Below are positions 1 through 6,738 of a DNA stretch of 27,253 bases, one piece after another (within the stretch, counting starts at the first letter, position 1; the number at the start of each line of letters is the position of its first letter). The stretch is taken from NCBI RefSeq assembly GCF_041625495.1, contig NZ_JBFJTH010000037.1, positions 1-27,253 on the forward strand, given 5' to 3'. Under the pieces are notes generated by a model. It saw only the letters and a program-made list of their open reading frames with translations, did not search any database and was not told the origin of the DNA. A program made the position numbers and the translations under genes. Source of the stretch: Litorivivens sp041625495. GTDB taxonomy: Bacteria > Pseudomonadota > Gammaproteobacteria > Pseudomonadales > Spongiibacteraceae.

Positions 1-30
1 TAAGTTGTTATAAATCATTTGGTTACGGAT

Positions 31-46
31 GATCTCAGCGTGCCTA
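31..46 (-). promoter_or_regulatory. weak sigma-54-like promoter candidate for a gene left of the window
   Basis: Read on the minus strand, this stretch is TAGGCACG-N4-GATC. The -24 part matches TGGCACG at six of seven bases, but the -12 part lacks the nearly invariant GC. It is listed because the two upstream palindromes at 91-107 and 123-139 would be centred about 80 and 112 bases upstream of its predicted start, the usual activator distance. On its own it is weak. The real promoter may lie further left, outside the window. Confidence 0.25.
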
Positions 47-90
47 CAGCTGACTGAGGGTCCCTAGCGTATTGACACGACAAGGCCAGA

Positions 91-107
91 ATTCGCATTT
101 TGCAAAT
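91..107. promoter_or_regulatory. activator-site palindrome, copy 1
   Basis: The sequence is ATTCGCA-TTT-TGCAAAT, an imperfect palindrome with one mismatch between arms. Its core differs by one base from the TTGCA-N3-TGCAA pattern known for LuxO-type sigma-54 activators. The same arms recur at 123-139 and 3430-3446. It lies beyond the terminator of the TPR-lipoprotein gene, so it probably serves a leftward gene outside the window. The binding protein is not identified. Confidence 0.55.
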
Positions 108-122
108 ACCCCTCCAAAATCA

Positions 123-139
123 ATTCGCATTTTGCAAAT
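123..139. promoter_or_regulatory. activator-site palindrome, copy 2
   Basis: This is an exact repeat of the palindrome at 91-107 (ATTCGCA-TTT-TGCAAAT). It is offset by 32 bases, close to three helical turns, so two dimers would bind the same face of the DNA. The pair is typical of upstream activator sites for oligomeric sigma-54 activators. That role is inferred from pattern and spacing. Confidence 0.55.
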
Positions 140-156
140 TGTCAAAGCGCAGACAT

Positions 157-188
157 AAAAAAAGCCGCGGGCTCTCGCCACGCGGCTA
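157..188 (-). terminator. intrinsic terminator of the secretin operon
   Basis: On the minus strand a 7-bp GC-rich stem (AGCCGCG paired with CGCGGCT, plus-strand positions 163-169 and 181-187) encloses an 11-base loop. It is followed by a run of seven T. It lies about 25 bases after the stop of the TPR-lipoprotein gene, where the leftward operon should end. Confidence 0.85.
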
Positions 189-212
189 AACGGAGATGCG
201 TTGTGTTAAGAG

Positions 213-950
213 CTAGCGACGATCAGCAACCCGTCTGCACTCCTGATGTTCAGTGAGCCCCACCAAGCGTGACATTGCTTGGACAAAATCCGGTTTCTGA
301 TCAGTCGCGCTGATGTACATCTGGCAGGCGCCCTCCCAATCTTGTGTGGCTTCCCGGATTAATCCCTCGTGATAGGCGATTCTCCAGCCAGAAGCACCGA
401 GTCTTCCTGCGGCACTCAAGGCATTGCGCGCCTGAGCGTATTTGCCTTCCAGGTAATAAACGGCTGCCAGTGTTTCTCGTAATTCAGCGTAATCTGGGCG
501 CAACACAATCTGCTGCTGTAGCAATTTACGCGCTCGCGCAGTATTGCCTTCCTGCACTGCCAGCTGACTGCGCAAAATCGCGGCTTCCGGATGTGCCCCC
601 GGCATAGATAACAGCTGATCGAGGGATAATTGCGCTTTATCGCGCTTCCCCGCCTCCAACTGCAGTACGGCATTTGCCATCAGAATCCGTTCATTATTTG
701 GGAACTCTACCACCAGGCGCTCCACTTCCCGCTGAATGCGCTCACAGTCATGAATTGCGCTGTAGGCACGTTTGATTTCATGACAGGAATCACCGTTGCG
801 ATCTTTCTCAAGATATAACGCCATTACCTGATCCAGTCGTTCGTTTGGATCGGCCACTCGGCTACGGTGATCGCTCATCGAAACACAGCCTGTAAACAAA
901 ACGCTTGCTGCTACGAGCGCCAACACCTTCATACTGTTTAAATACTTCAT
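213..950 (-). CDS. TPR-repeat lipoprotein, TadD-like
   Basis: This 245-residue protein has a short lipoprotein signal ending F-T-G-C22 (Phe at -3 is acceptable but not the usual Leu) and then helical tetratricopeptide-like repeats from about residue 80 to 230. The family parallel is TadD, the TPR lipoprotein of Tad pilus loci that helps the secretin assemble in the outer membrane. This gene directly follows a Tad-type secretin, 24 bases downstream, with a good AAGGGAG ribosome site 8 bases before this ATG. That site favours this start over the internal Met7. It is the last gene of the operon and is followed by a strong terminator. The exact TadD assignment is inferred from architecture and neighbourhood. 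A generic pilotin-like or scaffold TPR lipoprotein is the alternative. Confidence 0.85.
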   Translation of the reverse strand: MKYLNSMKVLALVAASVLFTGCVSMSDHRSRVADPNERLDQVMALYLEKDRNGDSCHEIKRAYSAIHDCERIQREVERLVVEFPNNERILMANAVLQLEAGKRDKAQLSLDQLLSMPGAHPEAAILRSQLAVQEGNTARARKLLQQQIVLRPDYAELRETLAAVYYLEGKYAQARNALSAAGRLGASGWRIAYHEGLIREATQDWEGACQMYISATDQKPDFVQAMSRLVGLTEHQECRRVADRR

Positions 951-974
951 TGCTTAATCTCCCTTGAGCCGCTG

Positions 975-2936
975 TTAGCGCTGCTCTTTCTCCGGCAGTG
1001 AAATAGACCAGTCCAACAGCTGCATGCTATCGGGAAACTGCCATAACGAAATTTCATGTCGCGGCGCGCGGATAATGGTTGGTGTAACGATAATAACCAG
1101 CTCCGTGTCGCTGTCGCCGTCGCTCGACGATTTGGCGAGATTGCCAACCAGTGGCACACTGCTCAAACCCGGTGTGTGACTTTTACTGTCCGACAAATCT
1201 CGACTGACCAGACCACCTATCACCAGTGCCTGACCATCTTCCAACCGCGCCGACGTCTTGATAGTGCGCACATTAAAGGCTGCCGTGTTAAGGTCTGAGC
1301 CCGTGCTACCGGCAATATCCTGCGTCAACTGTGTATCTGGCAGCGAAATTGTGGGCCGCATATCCAAGGTGATCGAGTCGTTTTCGCCCACCATTGGCCT
1401 AACTTCCAGCTCAACACCAAACGACTTGAATTCGGTTCCGCTGAACACCCCACCTGCGTTATTGCCCACCGAATCATCAGCTGACAGCCCGGTAGGTGCG
1501 AAAGCCTTTGGTACGGGAACCTCACCGCCTGCACGAAATACGGCAGACTCTCCGGCCAATACTGTCAGCGTTGGTCGACTGACCGTGCGTGAGATGCCTT
1601 CCTCTTCCAGCAAGGCGAACAAGGCATCGAGAGCAACGTCGCTGCCCCCGACCTGAAGATTATTCAGCAGGCTGCCGCCGAGAATCTGCAATGCGTTTTC
1701 AACCTGCGACGCGTTGGCACCGCGCTGTGATCTGCCCGCCAGCCCAAAGGTGCCTGAATTGTCGTACCCATTTGTTACCAGCGTCATATCTGGGCGCCAG
1801 CTTTTCAGGCGGCGACGACTCACCTCATGCATCTGCACAGACACCCGGACCTGAGGCAGGTCGCGTACCTCTATCGTAGAGAGGATTCGTCCGCCGGCTA
1901 CAGACAACATTTTTGAGCGACCAACATTCGCGGCTATATTGTTGCCTAGCCCGGAATCTCCCCCGCCTAGTTGGCCAAAGCCACCGAGTCCGGAGCTTCG
2001 GCCACTTTGGCGCCCGCCATTAAGCAGACCACCGGCTTCATTGGCGATTACTTCGATATTGCCACCGTCACCAAGCTGGGCTGACTCACCGGCAAACATT
2101 TTCGAGGCAACATTGAGAATACGCACCAGGTCGACCTGAGTTTCGACCGCGCCGGATAATAGAAGAGTGTCCGCAAGATCATTTTGCATGTCACCGCTTT
2201 GGATGCGGCTTACGGTCACATCTTCCCCACCCATGGTCTGCAAGACTTTGCTCAACTTCTGTACAACGTTTTCAGGCAGCTGCTCTACTTGAATAAGGTT
2301 GATGATCGTTGCTCGGTTCGCACTCCGGCGAGCCGGTGCAGCCGCGCTATCCATCGCAGATTTAACCCGAAAGGTTGCATCGTTAACCATTGACGACAGG
2401 TCAGGTGCTTGCATCACCACATCCATATCGCTGCTGCCAGCGCCTCGCGCTACATCAAGATAGTTGCGGGCGGCCGTTTCAGCTGCAATGCGGAAATTGA
2501 TGGTTGGCACACGCCCGCGAAGCACGAGTGCTGCACGGTCTGGCGCCAACTGAATTCGAATATTAGGGTGAATATCATTTAAAGCTTTTCTGAGAACACT
2601 CAGGTCTTCAATCACACTGAATAGGAAATTCTCGGTGGTACCATCTTCGTACCACACCATGATGCTGGTTCGCCCGACATTCTTCCCCAGAGCGAGCACT
2701 TCGTTCGTACCCAACACCTCAACCTGCAAGGTAGCTTCCTGACCAACCGCCACGCGCTTTAAGGCCTTGTTGAACACCAGACGCGTGTGCGTCCATTGCA
2801 CCAGCTCGCGCGTGCGGAGAGATTTGGTTCCATCCGCCGTTTCGACAAACTGCAGGCCCTTTGCACTGTCCGCCAGCGCTGGTGCAACTCCGAGCAGTGC
2901 CACCGCAAGCGCTACAGTGAACGCAATCCTTTTCAT
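975..2936 (-). CDS. Tad/CpaC-family outer-membrane secretin
   Basis: This 653-residue secretin has a signal peptide (MKRIAFTVALAVALLG...ALA). Next comes a pilus-assembly N-terminal beta domain (about residues 25-120; LALGKNVGRTSIMVWYEDG is typical of CpaC/RcpA). A Gly/Ser-rich linker follows near 310-340, then a secretin channel domain to the C-terminus with VSRPTLTVLAGESAVFRAGGEVPVP, the conserved VGNLAKS turn and ELVIIVTPTII. CpaC/RcpA proteins form the outer-membrane ring through which Tad pili pass. The start chosen is the ATG at 2936, preceded by GGAGGG 7 bases upstream; an in-frame ATG at 2966 would add ten residues that spoil the signal peptide. The gene sits between two lipoproteins in one operon driven by the sigma-54 promoter at 3323-3338. 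No ATPase or inner-membrane pilus gene is visible; they may lie to the left. Confidence 0.93.
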   Translation of the reverse strand: MKRIAFTVALAVALLGVAPALADSAKGLQFVETADGTKSLRTRELVQWTHTRLVFNKALKRVAVGQEATLQVEVLGTNEVLALGKNVGRTSIMVWYEDGTTENFLFSVIEDLSVLRKALNDIHPNIRIQLAPDRAALVLRGRVPTINFRIAAETAARNYLDVARGAGSSDMDVVMQAPDLSSMVNDATFRVKSAMDSAAAPARRSANRATIINLIQVEQLPENVVQKLSKVLQTMGGEDVTVSRIQSGDMQNDLADTLLLSGAVETQVDLVRILNVASKMFAGESAQLGDGGNIEVIANEAGGLLNGGRQSGRSSGLGGFGQLGGGDSGLGNNIAANVGRSKMLSVAGGRILSTIEVRDLPQVRVSVQMHEVSRRRLKSWRPDMTLVTNGYDNSGTFGLAGRSQRGANASQVENALQILGGSLLNNLQVGGSDVALDALFALLEEEGISRTVSRPTLTVLAGESAVFRAGGEVPVPKAFAPTGLSADDSVGNNAGGVFSGTEFKSFGVELEVRPMVGENDSITLDMRPTISLPDTQLTQDIAGSTGSDLNTAAFNVRTIKTSARLEDGQALVIGGLVSRDLSDSKSHTPGLSSVPLVGNLAKSSSDGDSDTELVIIVTPTIIRAPRHEISLWQFPDSMQLLDWSISLPEKEQR

Positions 2937-2962
2937 TAAACTACCCTCCGGTCGGCTGTTTT

Positions 2963-3268
2963 TCATCGCAGGCTGCGAGAAGACAGCTCATTATTTGTAT
3001 GCTGAGCGAGACGATCTTGTTGTAACGGACACTGCTTGTCCTCGGTCAAATCCACGAGACGCAGCTCGCATCCATATTCCGTCACGGTCGCCCCAATCGC
3101 CGTTCTGGGACAGACATCACCAAAATCCATAACACCATCGCCATCTGTGTCGCGATAGCCTGTCGCTGGCGCGCCATAATCGGCAGCAACCTGATTTACA
3201 TAATGCACCGTCGATAGCTGACTGCAGCCTGTCAGTAACAGTAACGGTATTAAAAGCAATGATTTCAT
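2963..3268 (-). CDS. small lipoprotein with thrombospondin type 3 calcium motif
   Basis: This 101-residue lipoprotein has the lipobox L12-T-G-C15. A single calcium-binding motif of the thrombospondin type 3 kind follows (D40-x-D42-x-D44-G-x-x-D48-x-x-D51-x-C53-P54), as in the linkers of OmpA-like proteins. There is no OmpA peptidoglycan-binding domain. The tail of about 35 residues is polar with no recognised fold. The start at 3268 is set by AGGGA 8 bases upstream and by the lipobox position; upstream ATGs at 3298 and 3316 would displace the signal. It is the first gene of the operon, 26 bases before the secretin, at the position where Tad loci often carry a small accessory outer-membrane protein such as RcpB. 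That equivalence is a guess. Confidence 0.82.
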   Translation of the reverse strand: MKSLLLIPLLLLTGCSQLSTVHYVNQVAADYGAPATGYRDTDGDGVMDFGDVCPRTAIGATVTEYGCELRLVDLTEDKQCPLQQDRLAQHTNNELSSRSLR

Positions 3269-3322
3269 CTCCGTATCCCTTTTTGTCTGTTCATTCATGA
3301 TGTAACGCAATGCCAACCTGAA

Positions 3323-3338
3323 TGCAGAATACGGGCCA
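3323..3338 (-). promoter_or_regulatory. sigma-54 promoter of the secretin operon
   Basis: The minus strand reads TGGCCCGTATTCTGCA. The GG of the -24 element and the GC of the -12 element are exactly 10 bases apart, and the match to TGGCACG-N4-TTGCA fails at only two positions. The predicted start near 3312 gives an untranslated leader of about 44 bases before the lipoprotein ATG at 3268. The palindrome at 3430-3446 is centred about 126 bases upstream, and the DNA between is A/T-rich. Confidence 0.75.
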
Positions 3339-3429
3339 GTTTTCCAACCAGCTAAAAATCCATCAAATTCAGTATATTACTTATAGCTTTAAGCTACCTA
3401 CTTTGTTTTTGTCCTGTACTGACACTTTG

Positions 3430-3446
3430 ATTCGCAAATTGCAAAG
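3430..3446. promoter_or_regulatory. activator-site palindrome, copy 3
   Basis: The sequence is ATTCGCA-AAT-TGCAAAG. Its left arm is identical, and its right arm identical in six of seven bases, to the twin sites at 91-107 and 123-139. It resembles the LuxO-type TTGCA-N3-TGCAA pattern and lies at about -126 from the sigma-54 promoter of the secretin operon. It is the likely enhancer site for the activator; only one copy is seen here. The 219 bases between 3269 and 3487 hold this site, the promoter and no gene. Confidence 0.6.
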
Positions 3447-3487
3447 CAATCTGAGATCGCAGTGAGAAGCCGATAGTAAACCCGTCA

Positions 3488-4294
3488 CTAAACAGCGCGG
3501 TTTTTTGCCAGGGCGGCTTTCAGGCCAACCCCCGCCAACGCTGCAGACCAGACCCGCGGCAGGCTGCGAAGCAAACGCGTCATCAATCGATTTTGCCAGC
3601 CTGGCGTCCACAGGCAGCTCCTGCCCAACCGCGCAAGCGCCTCCTCCACCACACGCTCAGGCGTCATCAAGCCAGAGAGCTCTTCATTGCGGAACCCCTG
3701 TTTGCGCGGAGCTTCAGTATCGGTCGGCCCCGGCGCGAGTACCAGCACTTCGACACCGCTGGCGCGGCATTCATTGTGCAATGCAAAGCCCAGCGAATGC
3801 ACAAACGCCTTGCTGGCAGCATAGGTCGCAGACCAGGGAAACGGAGACTCCCCCTCGACTGACCCAGTGAAGATAATGCCACCCTTACCTGCCGCCTTCA
3901 TATCCGGCAGGCAATATTGAGTAAGAATTATCGAAGCAATGCAGTTGGTATTTACCATTTCCACATTGGTCTGAGTGCCCGCCTCTTCAAATTGCCCTTT
4001 GAAACCAAATCCGGCGTTATTGATAAGCAGCGACACCCCGCGGCCACTGAGGGATTTTGCGTAATCCTCAACCGCCCCGACATATGACAGGTCCAGCACG
4101 ACCACCTCAACCGTGACCCCATGTGTCTGCCGCAATTCATCCGCCAGACTTTGCAGCGCCTGCTGCCGCCTTGCCACCAGGATCAGGTCCATTCCTGCCG
4201 CAGCCAATGCGCGGGCAAAAGCGCGACCAATTCCCGAGGAGGCCCCCGTCACCAATGCCACAGTTCCAAACCTTTCCAGCAATAAACCCGTCAT
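3488..4294 (-). CDS. short-chain dehydrogenase/reductase (SDR)
   Basis: This 268-residue classical-type SDR has a TGASSGIG dinucleotide-binding loop at residues 16-23, an NNAG motif near 91-94, a catalytic Ser in GSVEG near 144 and YAASK (Tyr/Lys) near 158-162. The C-terminal 30-40 residues are basic and hydrophobic (RLMTRLLRSLPRVWSAALAGVG), suggesting membrane association. It should reduce or oxidise a carbonyl or hydroxyl group with NAD(P)H; the substrate cannot be read from sequence. An AGGGAG lies 11 bases before the ATG, slightly far. It is transcribed leftward toward the secretin operon, and I see no clear terminator after it, so read-through is possible. It looks monocistronic and divergent from the lipoprotein gene at 4398. 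Confidence 0.93.
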   Translation of the reverse strand: MTGLLLERFGTVALVTGASSGIGRAFARALAAAGMDLILVARRQQALQSLADELRQTHGVTVEVVVLDLSYVGAVEDYAKSLSGRGVSLLINNAGFGFKGQFEEAGTQTNVEMVNTNCIASIILTQYCLPDMKAAGKGGIIFTGSVEGESPFPWSATYAASKAFVHSLGFALHNECRASGVEVLVLAPGPTDTEAPRKQGFRNEELSGLMTPERVVEEALARLGRSCLWTPGWQNRLMTRLLRSLPRVWSAALAGVGLKAALAKNRAV

Positions 4295-4397
4295 CGAATT
4301 GCCATCTCCCTTTAATCACTGTGCCATCTGGGTAACAGAAACTTCATGCGTCAGCTTTCAATCTCAATGGTAGATCAAAACAGAACAGGGGAACGCG

Positions 4398-4919
4398 ATG
4401 AACTGCTATAAAGCCACCCAACTTGCGGGGTGTTTACTATTGCCACTGGTTTTAACGGCCTGTAATGGCGACGACGGAAACAATGGCGCAACGGGCGCTC
4501 AGGGACCATCCGGCACGGCCGGCTCTGCGGGAGCCGACGGTTCGCCCGGATCAGTTGCATTGGTAACACAGACAACCTTGCTAGCTGGCAGCGACGAGTG
4601 TTTTGATGGTGGTACGAGAATCGACAGTGGCCAGGACATCAACCGTAATGCGGTACTCGATAATAGCGAGATAACCGCATCAACCTACCTTTGCAATGCA
4701 CCTGCGGTTAATCCGGACAACGCGTTTGTGCGCATTGCGACATTCGCGGTGTGCGAGCAAACTGACAGCACCTGCAACACCAATATAGAAACGGCAGCTG
4801 CAGCGGACATCAATCGGGATAACACACTCCCGTTCCTCCCAGCCCGCAATAGCCCCCCGGGTTCTTTGCCAGATATTGCTGATGGTAGTCCTCGGCAAAA
4901 TAGAACTCGGGGGCTTTGA
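4398..4919 (+). CDS. collagen-like/DUF7151 lipoprotein, probably 3'-truncated remnant
   Basis: The 173-codon frame begins with a good AGGGGA ribosome site and a lipoprotein signal (L19-T-A-C22). Nine Gly-X-Y triplets follow at residues 24-50, then a DUF7151-like segment (CFDGGTRIDSGQDINRNAVLDNSE, given here as one motif split around residues 66-90, ending in a Cys near 98). After that comes NPDNAFVRIATFAVCEQ with a second Cys pair. From memory, this last segment opens a much longer phytase/esterase-like propeller in related proteins. Here similarity ends near residue 135. The remaining 35 or so codons are antisense of the msrA 3' end, low-complexity and Arg/Pro-rich. A deletion joining the gene to the msrA tail explains this best. 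It may still make a short lipoprotein, so it is kept as a coding region. Confidence 0.6.
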   Translation: MNCYKATQLAGCLLLPLVLTACNGDDGNNGATGAQGPSGTAGSAGADGSPGSVALVTQTTLLAGSDECFDGGTRIDSGQDINRNAVLDNSEITASTYLCNAPAVNPDNAFVRIATFAVCEQTDSTCNTNIETAAAADINRDNTLPFLPARNSPPGSLPDIADGSPRQNRTRGL

Positions 4920-5445
4920 TAACTTCCGTGGTGATCGCGGGCAACCCCTTCGCCTTAAGTGCGCGCTGGTAATTGGCAAGGGTCTCTTCTGCCAGCGCCT
5001 GCTGTTCTTCTGAATAGGTATAGATACCAGATCGATACTGGGTGCCCACATCATTCCCCTGACGCATGCCCTGGGTCGGGTTGTGGCTTTCCCAGAAAGT
5101 CTGCAGCAATTCCCGATAGCTAATCTGTTCTGGATCAAATACCACTCGCACCACCTCATTGTGGCCGGTCATGCCGCTACACACCTCTTGGTAGCTAGGA
5201 TTGGGAGTGAAGCCCGCAGCATAGCCCACAGCGGTCGAGTGCACGCCCGACAACTGCCAGAATTTGCGTTCGGCGCCCCAGAAACAGCCCAGACCAAACA
5301 TAGCCATTTCCATGTGCTGTGGAAACGGCCCGGCCAGCGAGGCGTCAAGAACATAGTGCCGGGCAGCGACAGGCATAACGTCGCTGCGGCCCGGAAGTGC
5401 CTGCTCGGCACTGGGCATTACAGGGGTTTTCCCAAACAGTCCCAT
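4810..5445 (-). CDS. msrA: peptide methionine sulfoxide reductase MsrA
   Basis: This 211-residue enzyme reduces S-methionine sulfoxide in proteins and free methionine, recycled by thioredoxin. The catalytic Cys54 lies in GCFWGAE. The resolving cysteines C200 and C208 are in the GYCGLGGTGVC tail, at the same spacing as in the E. coli enzyme, and the N-terminal extension (MGLFGK...ALPGR) is also the E. coli type. AAGGAG stands 8 bases before the ATG at 5445; a TTG three bases earlier is a less likely start. It is the second gene of an operon, 16 bases after the methyltransferase stop. Its last 110 bases overlap the antisense end of the truncated lipoprotein frame at 4398-4919. Confidence 0.97.
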   Translation of the reverse strand: MGLFGKTPVMPSAEQALPGRSDVMPVAARHYVLDASLAGPFPQHMEMAMFGLGCFWGAERKFWQLSGVHSTAVGYAAGFTPNPSYQEVCSGMTGHNEVVRVVFDPEQISYRELLQTFWESHNPTQGMRQGNDVGTQYRSGIYTYSEEQQALAEETLANYQRALKAKGLPAITTEVIKAPEFYFAEDYHQQYLAKNPGGYCGLGGTGVCYPD

Positions 5446-5461
5446 CAATTACTCTCCTTTA

Positions 5462-6121
5462 CTACAACTTGCGCGCCAGCAGCAAGCCATCGCCCACCGG
5501 GACCAGACTGCACTCAACACGATGATCTTTGCCAACCCGTGAATTCACCGCTTGAATCGCGCGGGTTTCTTCGTCGGCCGAGTCTTTTGCTACACGGCCG
5601 TCCCAGAGCGCATTATCAATTGCGATCAGACCGCCGGGGCGCACCAGGGTCAGACACTGCTCGTAATAACGAACATAGTTTTCCTTGTCGGCGTCAATAA
5701 AGGCAAAGTCGTAAAACTCACGCTCGCCAGCCGCTATCAGTGCATCTAGCGTATCCTGCGCCGGTGCCAACCGCAGATCAACCTTATAGTCGACACCGGC
5801 CTTTTCCCAGTAGGTTCGGGCCACCGCCGTATACTCCTCGCTGATATCACAGGCAATGATACGACCATCTGCGGGCAGGGCCAGTGCGACCGCTAACGTG
5901 CTATAACCGGTAAATACGCCTACTTCTATACAGTGGGTAGCGCCCAACATATTAATAAGAAGCTGCATGAACTGGGCCTGCTCCGGCGCAATTTGCATCC
6001 GCGCCATCGGCATTTTCATGGTGTGATCCCGTAATTGGGCCAAGGAAGGATGCTCGCGAACCGTGGTTTTCAGCAGATAGTCGTGCTCCGCCTCGCTAAG
6101 GCCATAACTACGATTTGACAT
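5462..6121 (-). CDS. class I SAM-dependent O-methyltransferase
   Basis: This 219-residue protein belongs to the catechol/caffeoyl-CoA O-methyltransferase family (family 3), cytosolic. Visible signatures are the SAM-binding glycine motif EVGVFTGYSTLA near residue 60, the acidic residue after strand 2 (IACDIS), FIDADKENY near 140 and DNALWDGRV near 165. The last two carry the metal-binding Asp/Asn residues of this family. The substrate is unknown; a vicinal-dihydroxy aromatic is the family norm. AGGAG lies 8 bases upstream of the ATG. It leads an operon with msrA and is divergent from speD across a 161-base gap. Confidence 0.95.
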   Translation of the reverse strand: MSNRSYGLSEAEHDYLLKTTVREHPSLAQLRDHTMKMPMARMQIAPEQAQFMQLLINMLGATHCIEVGVFTGYSTLAVALALPADGRIIACDISEEYTAVARTYWEKAGVDYKVDLRLAPAQDTLDALIAAGEREFYDFAFIDADKENYVRYYEQCLTLVRPGGLIAIDNALWDGRVAKDSADEETRAIQAVNSRVGKDHRVECSLVPVGDGLLLARKL

Positions 6122-6215
6122 GACAGGACTCCTAACAAAAAAACCACCAAAATCATACCCGAATGACCATCACGCGCGGTAATTCCCAGGGTCACAAAAA
6201 AAGTTAATCTGATAA

Positions 6216-6243
6216 TTGCTATTTCTGTGAAAACCGGTATAAA
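6216..6243 (+). promoter_or_regulatory. sigma-70 promoter for speDE
   Basis: The pattern is TTGCTA-N16-TATAAA, close to consensus in both boxes. The start near 6250 leaves a leader of about 33 bases to the speD ATG. The rest of the 6122-6282 gap is A/T-rich, and I see no riboswitch-like structure in it. Confidence 0.65.
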
Positions 6244-6282
6244 TGGCGCCTTCTTTCCACCTCACTGGGGGACTTATGCTAA

Positions 6283-6738
6283 ATGAAGAAATTGGAACTT
6301 ATGCCGACCCTGGAAGCCGGCTCATCAGCTGTTGACGTTTATACCTCCTCCGATGAAAATCAAGATCACTTCATCGTCCGTGACGGTATAGCATACGCCG
6401 GCACACACTTAATCATCGACCTGTGGGGAGCTTCCCATCTCGATGACATCCCCCGAATGGAAAAAGCCTTCCTGGAAGCCGTCAAGGTTTGTGGAGCGAC
6501 TTTGCTGCATATTCATATGCACCATTTTACGCCCAACGGTGGCGTTTCCGGTGTAGCGGTACTGGCCGAGTCACACATCAGTGTGCACACCTGGCCGGAA
6601 CGCGACTACGCTGCGTTTGACGTTTTTATGTGTGGTGATGCCCGTCCCGAACTGGCGATCCCTGTACTGCAGCGCGCCTTCCGTCCGAAGCGCGTGGAAG
6701 TCAGCGAGAACCTGCGCGGGAGGATGGAGAATGGCTGA
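6283..6738 (+). CDS. speD: S-adenosylmethionine decarboxylase proenzyme
   Basis: SpeD makes decarboxylated SAM, the aminopropyl donor for spermidine. The proenzyme cleaves itself before a serine that becomes the pyruvoyl group. Here that is E96|S97 in ESHISVHTWPE. The proton donors follow at the spacing of the small bacterial/archaeal class (H102 and C117, corresponding to S63, H68 and C83 in the Thermotoga enzyme). The protein is 151 residues, with about 30 extra N-terminal residues compared with the shortest members. GGGGGA is 11 bases upstream of the ATG; Met7 is an alternative start. It overlaps speE by 8 bases (ATGGCTGA), indicating coupled translation and a two-gene spermidine operon. 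Confidence 0.97.
   Translation: MKKLELMPTLEAGSSAVDVYTSSDENQDHFIVRDGIAYAGTHLIIDLWGASHLDDIPRMEKAFLEAVKVCGATLLHIHMHHFTPNGGVSGVAVLAESHISVHTWPERDYAAFDVFMCGDARPELAIPVLQRAFRPKRVEVSENLRGRMENG

Noticed and set aside
91..139. The twin repeats as an insertion-sequence end, att site or start of a CRISPR array
   Set aside because: There are only two tandem copies of a short palindrome, with a third copy at a sigma-54 enhancer distance; no transposase, integrase or cas gene is near.
4680..5159. 159-codon minus-strand frame overlapping msrA
   Set aside because: It is a frame shadow of msrA and the truncated lipoprotein gene; it has no recognisable domain or ribosome site.
6122..6282. SAM riboswitch between the methyltransferase and speD
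   Set aside because: No conserved SAM-riboswitch helices or loop motifs are visible; the gap is short and A/T-rich, with an ordinary promoter.
6581..6730. Longer speE frame beginning at 6581
   Set aside because: It lies inside speD in another frame; the ATG at 6731 starts the conserved SpeE sequence.
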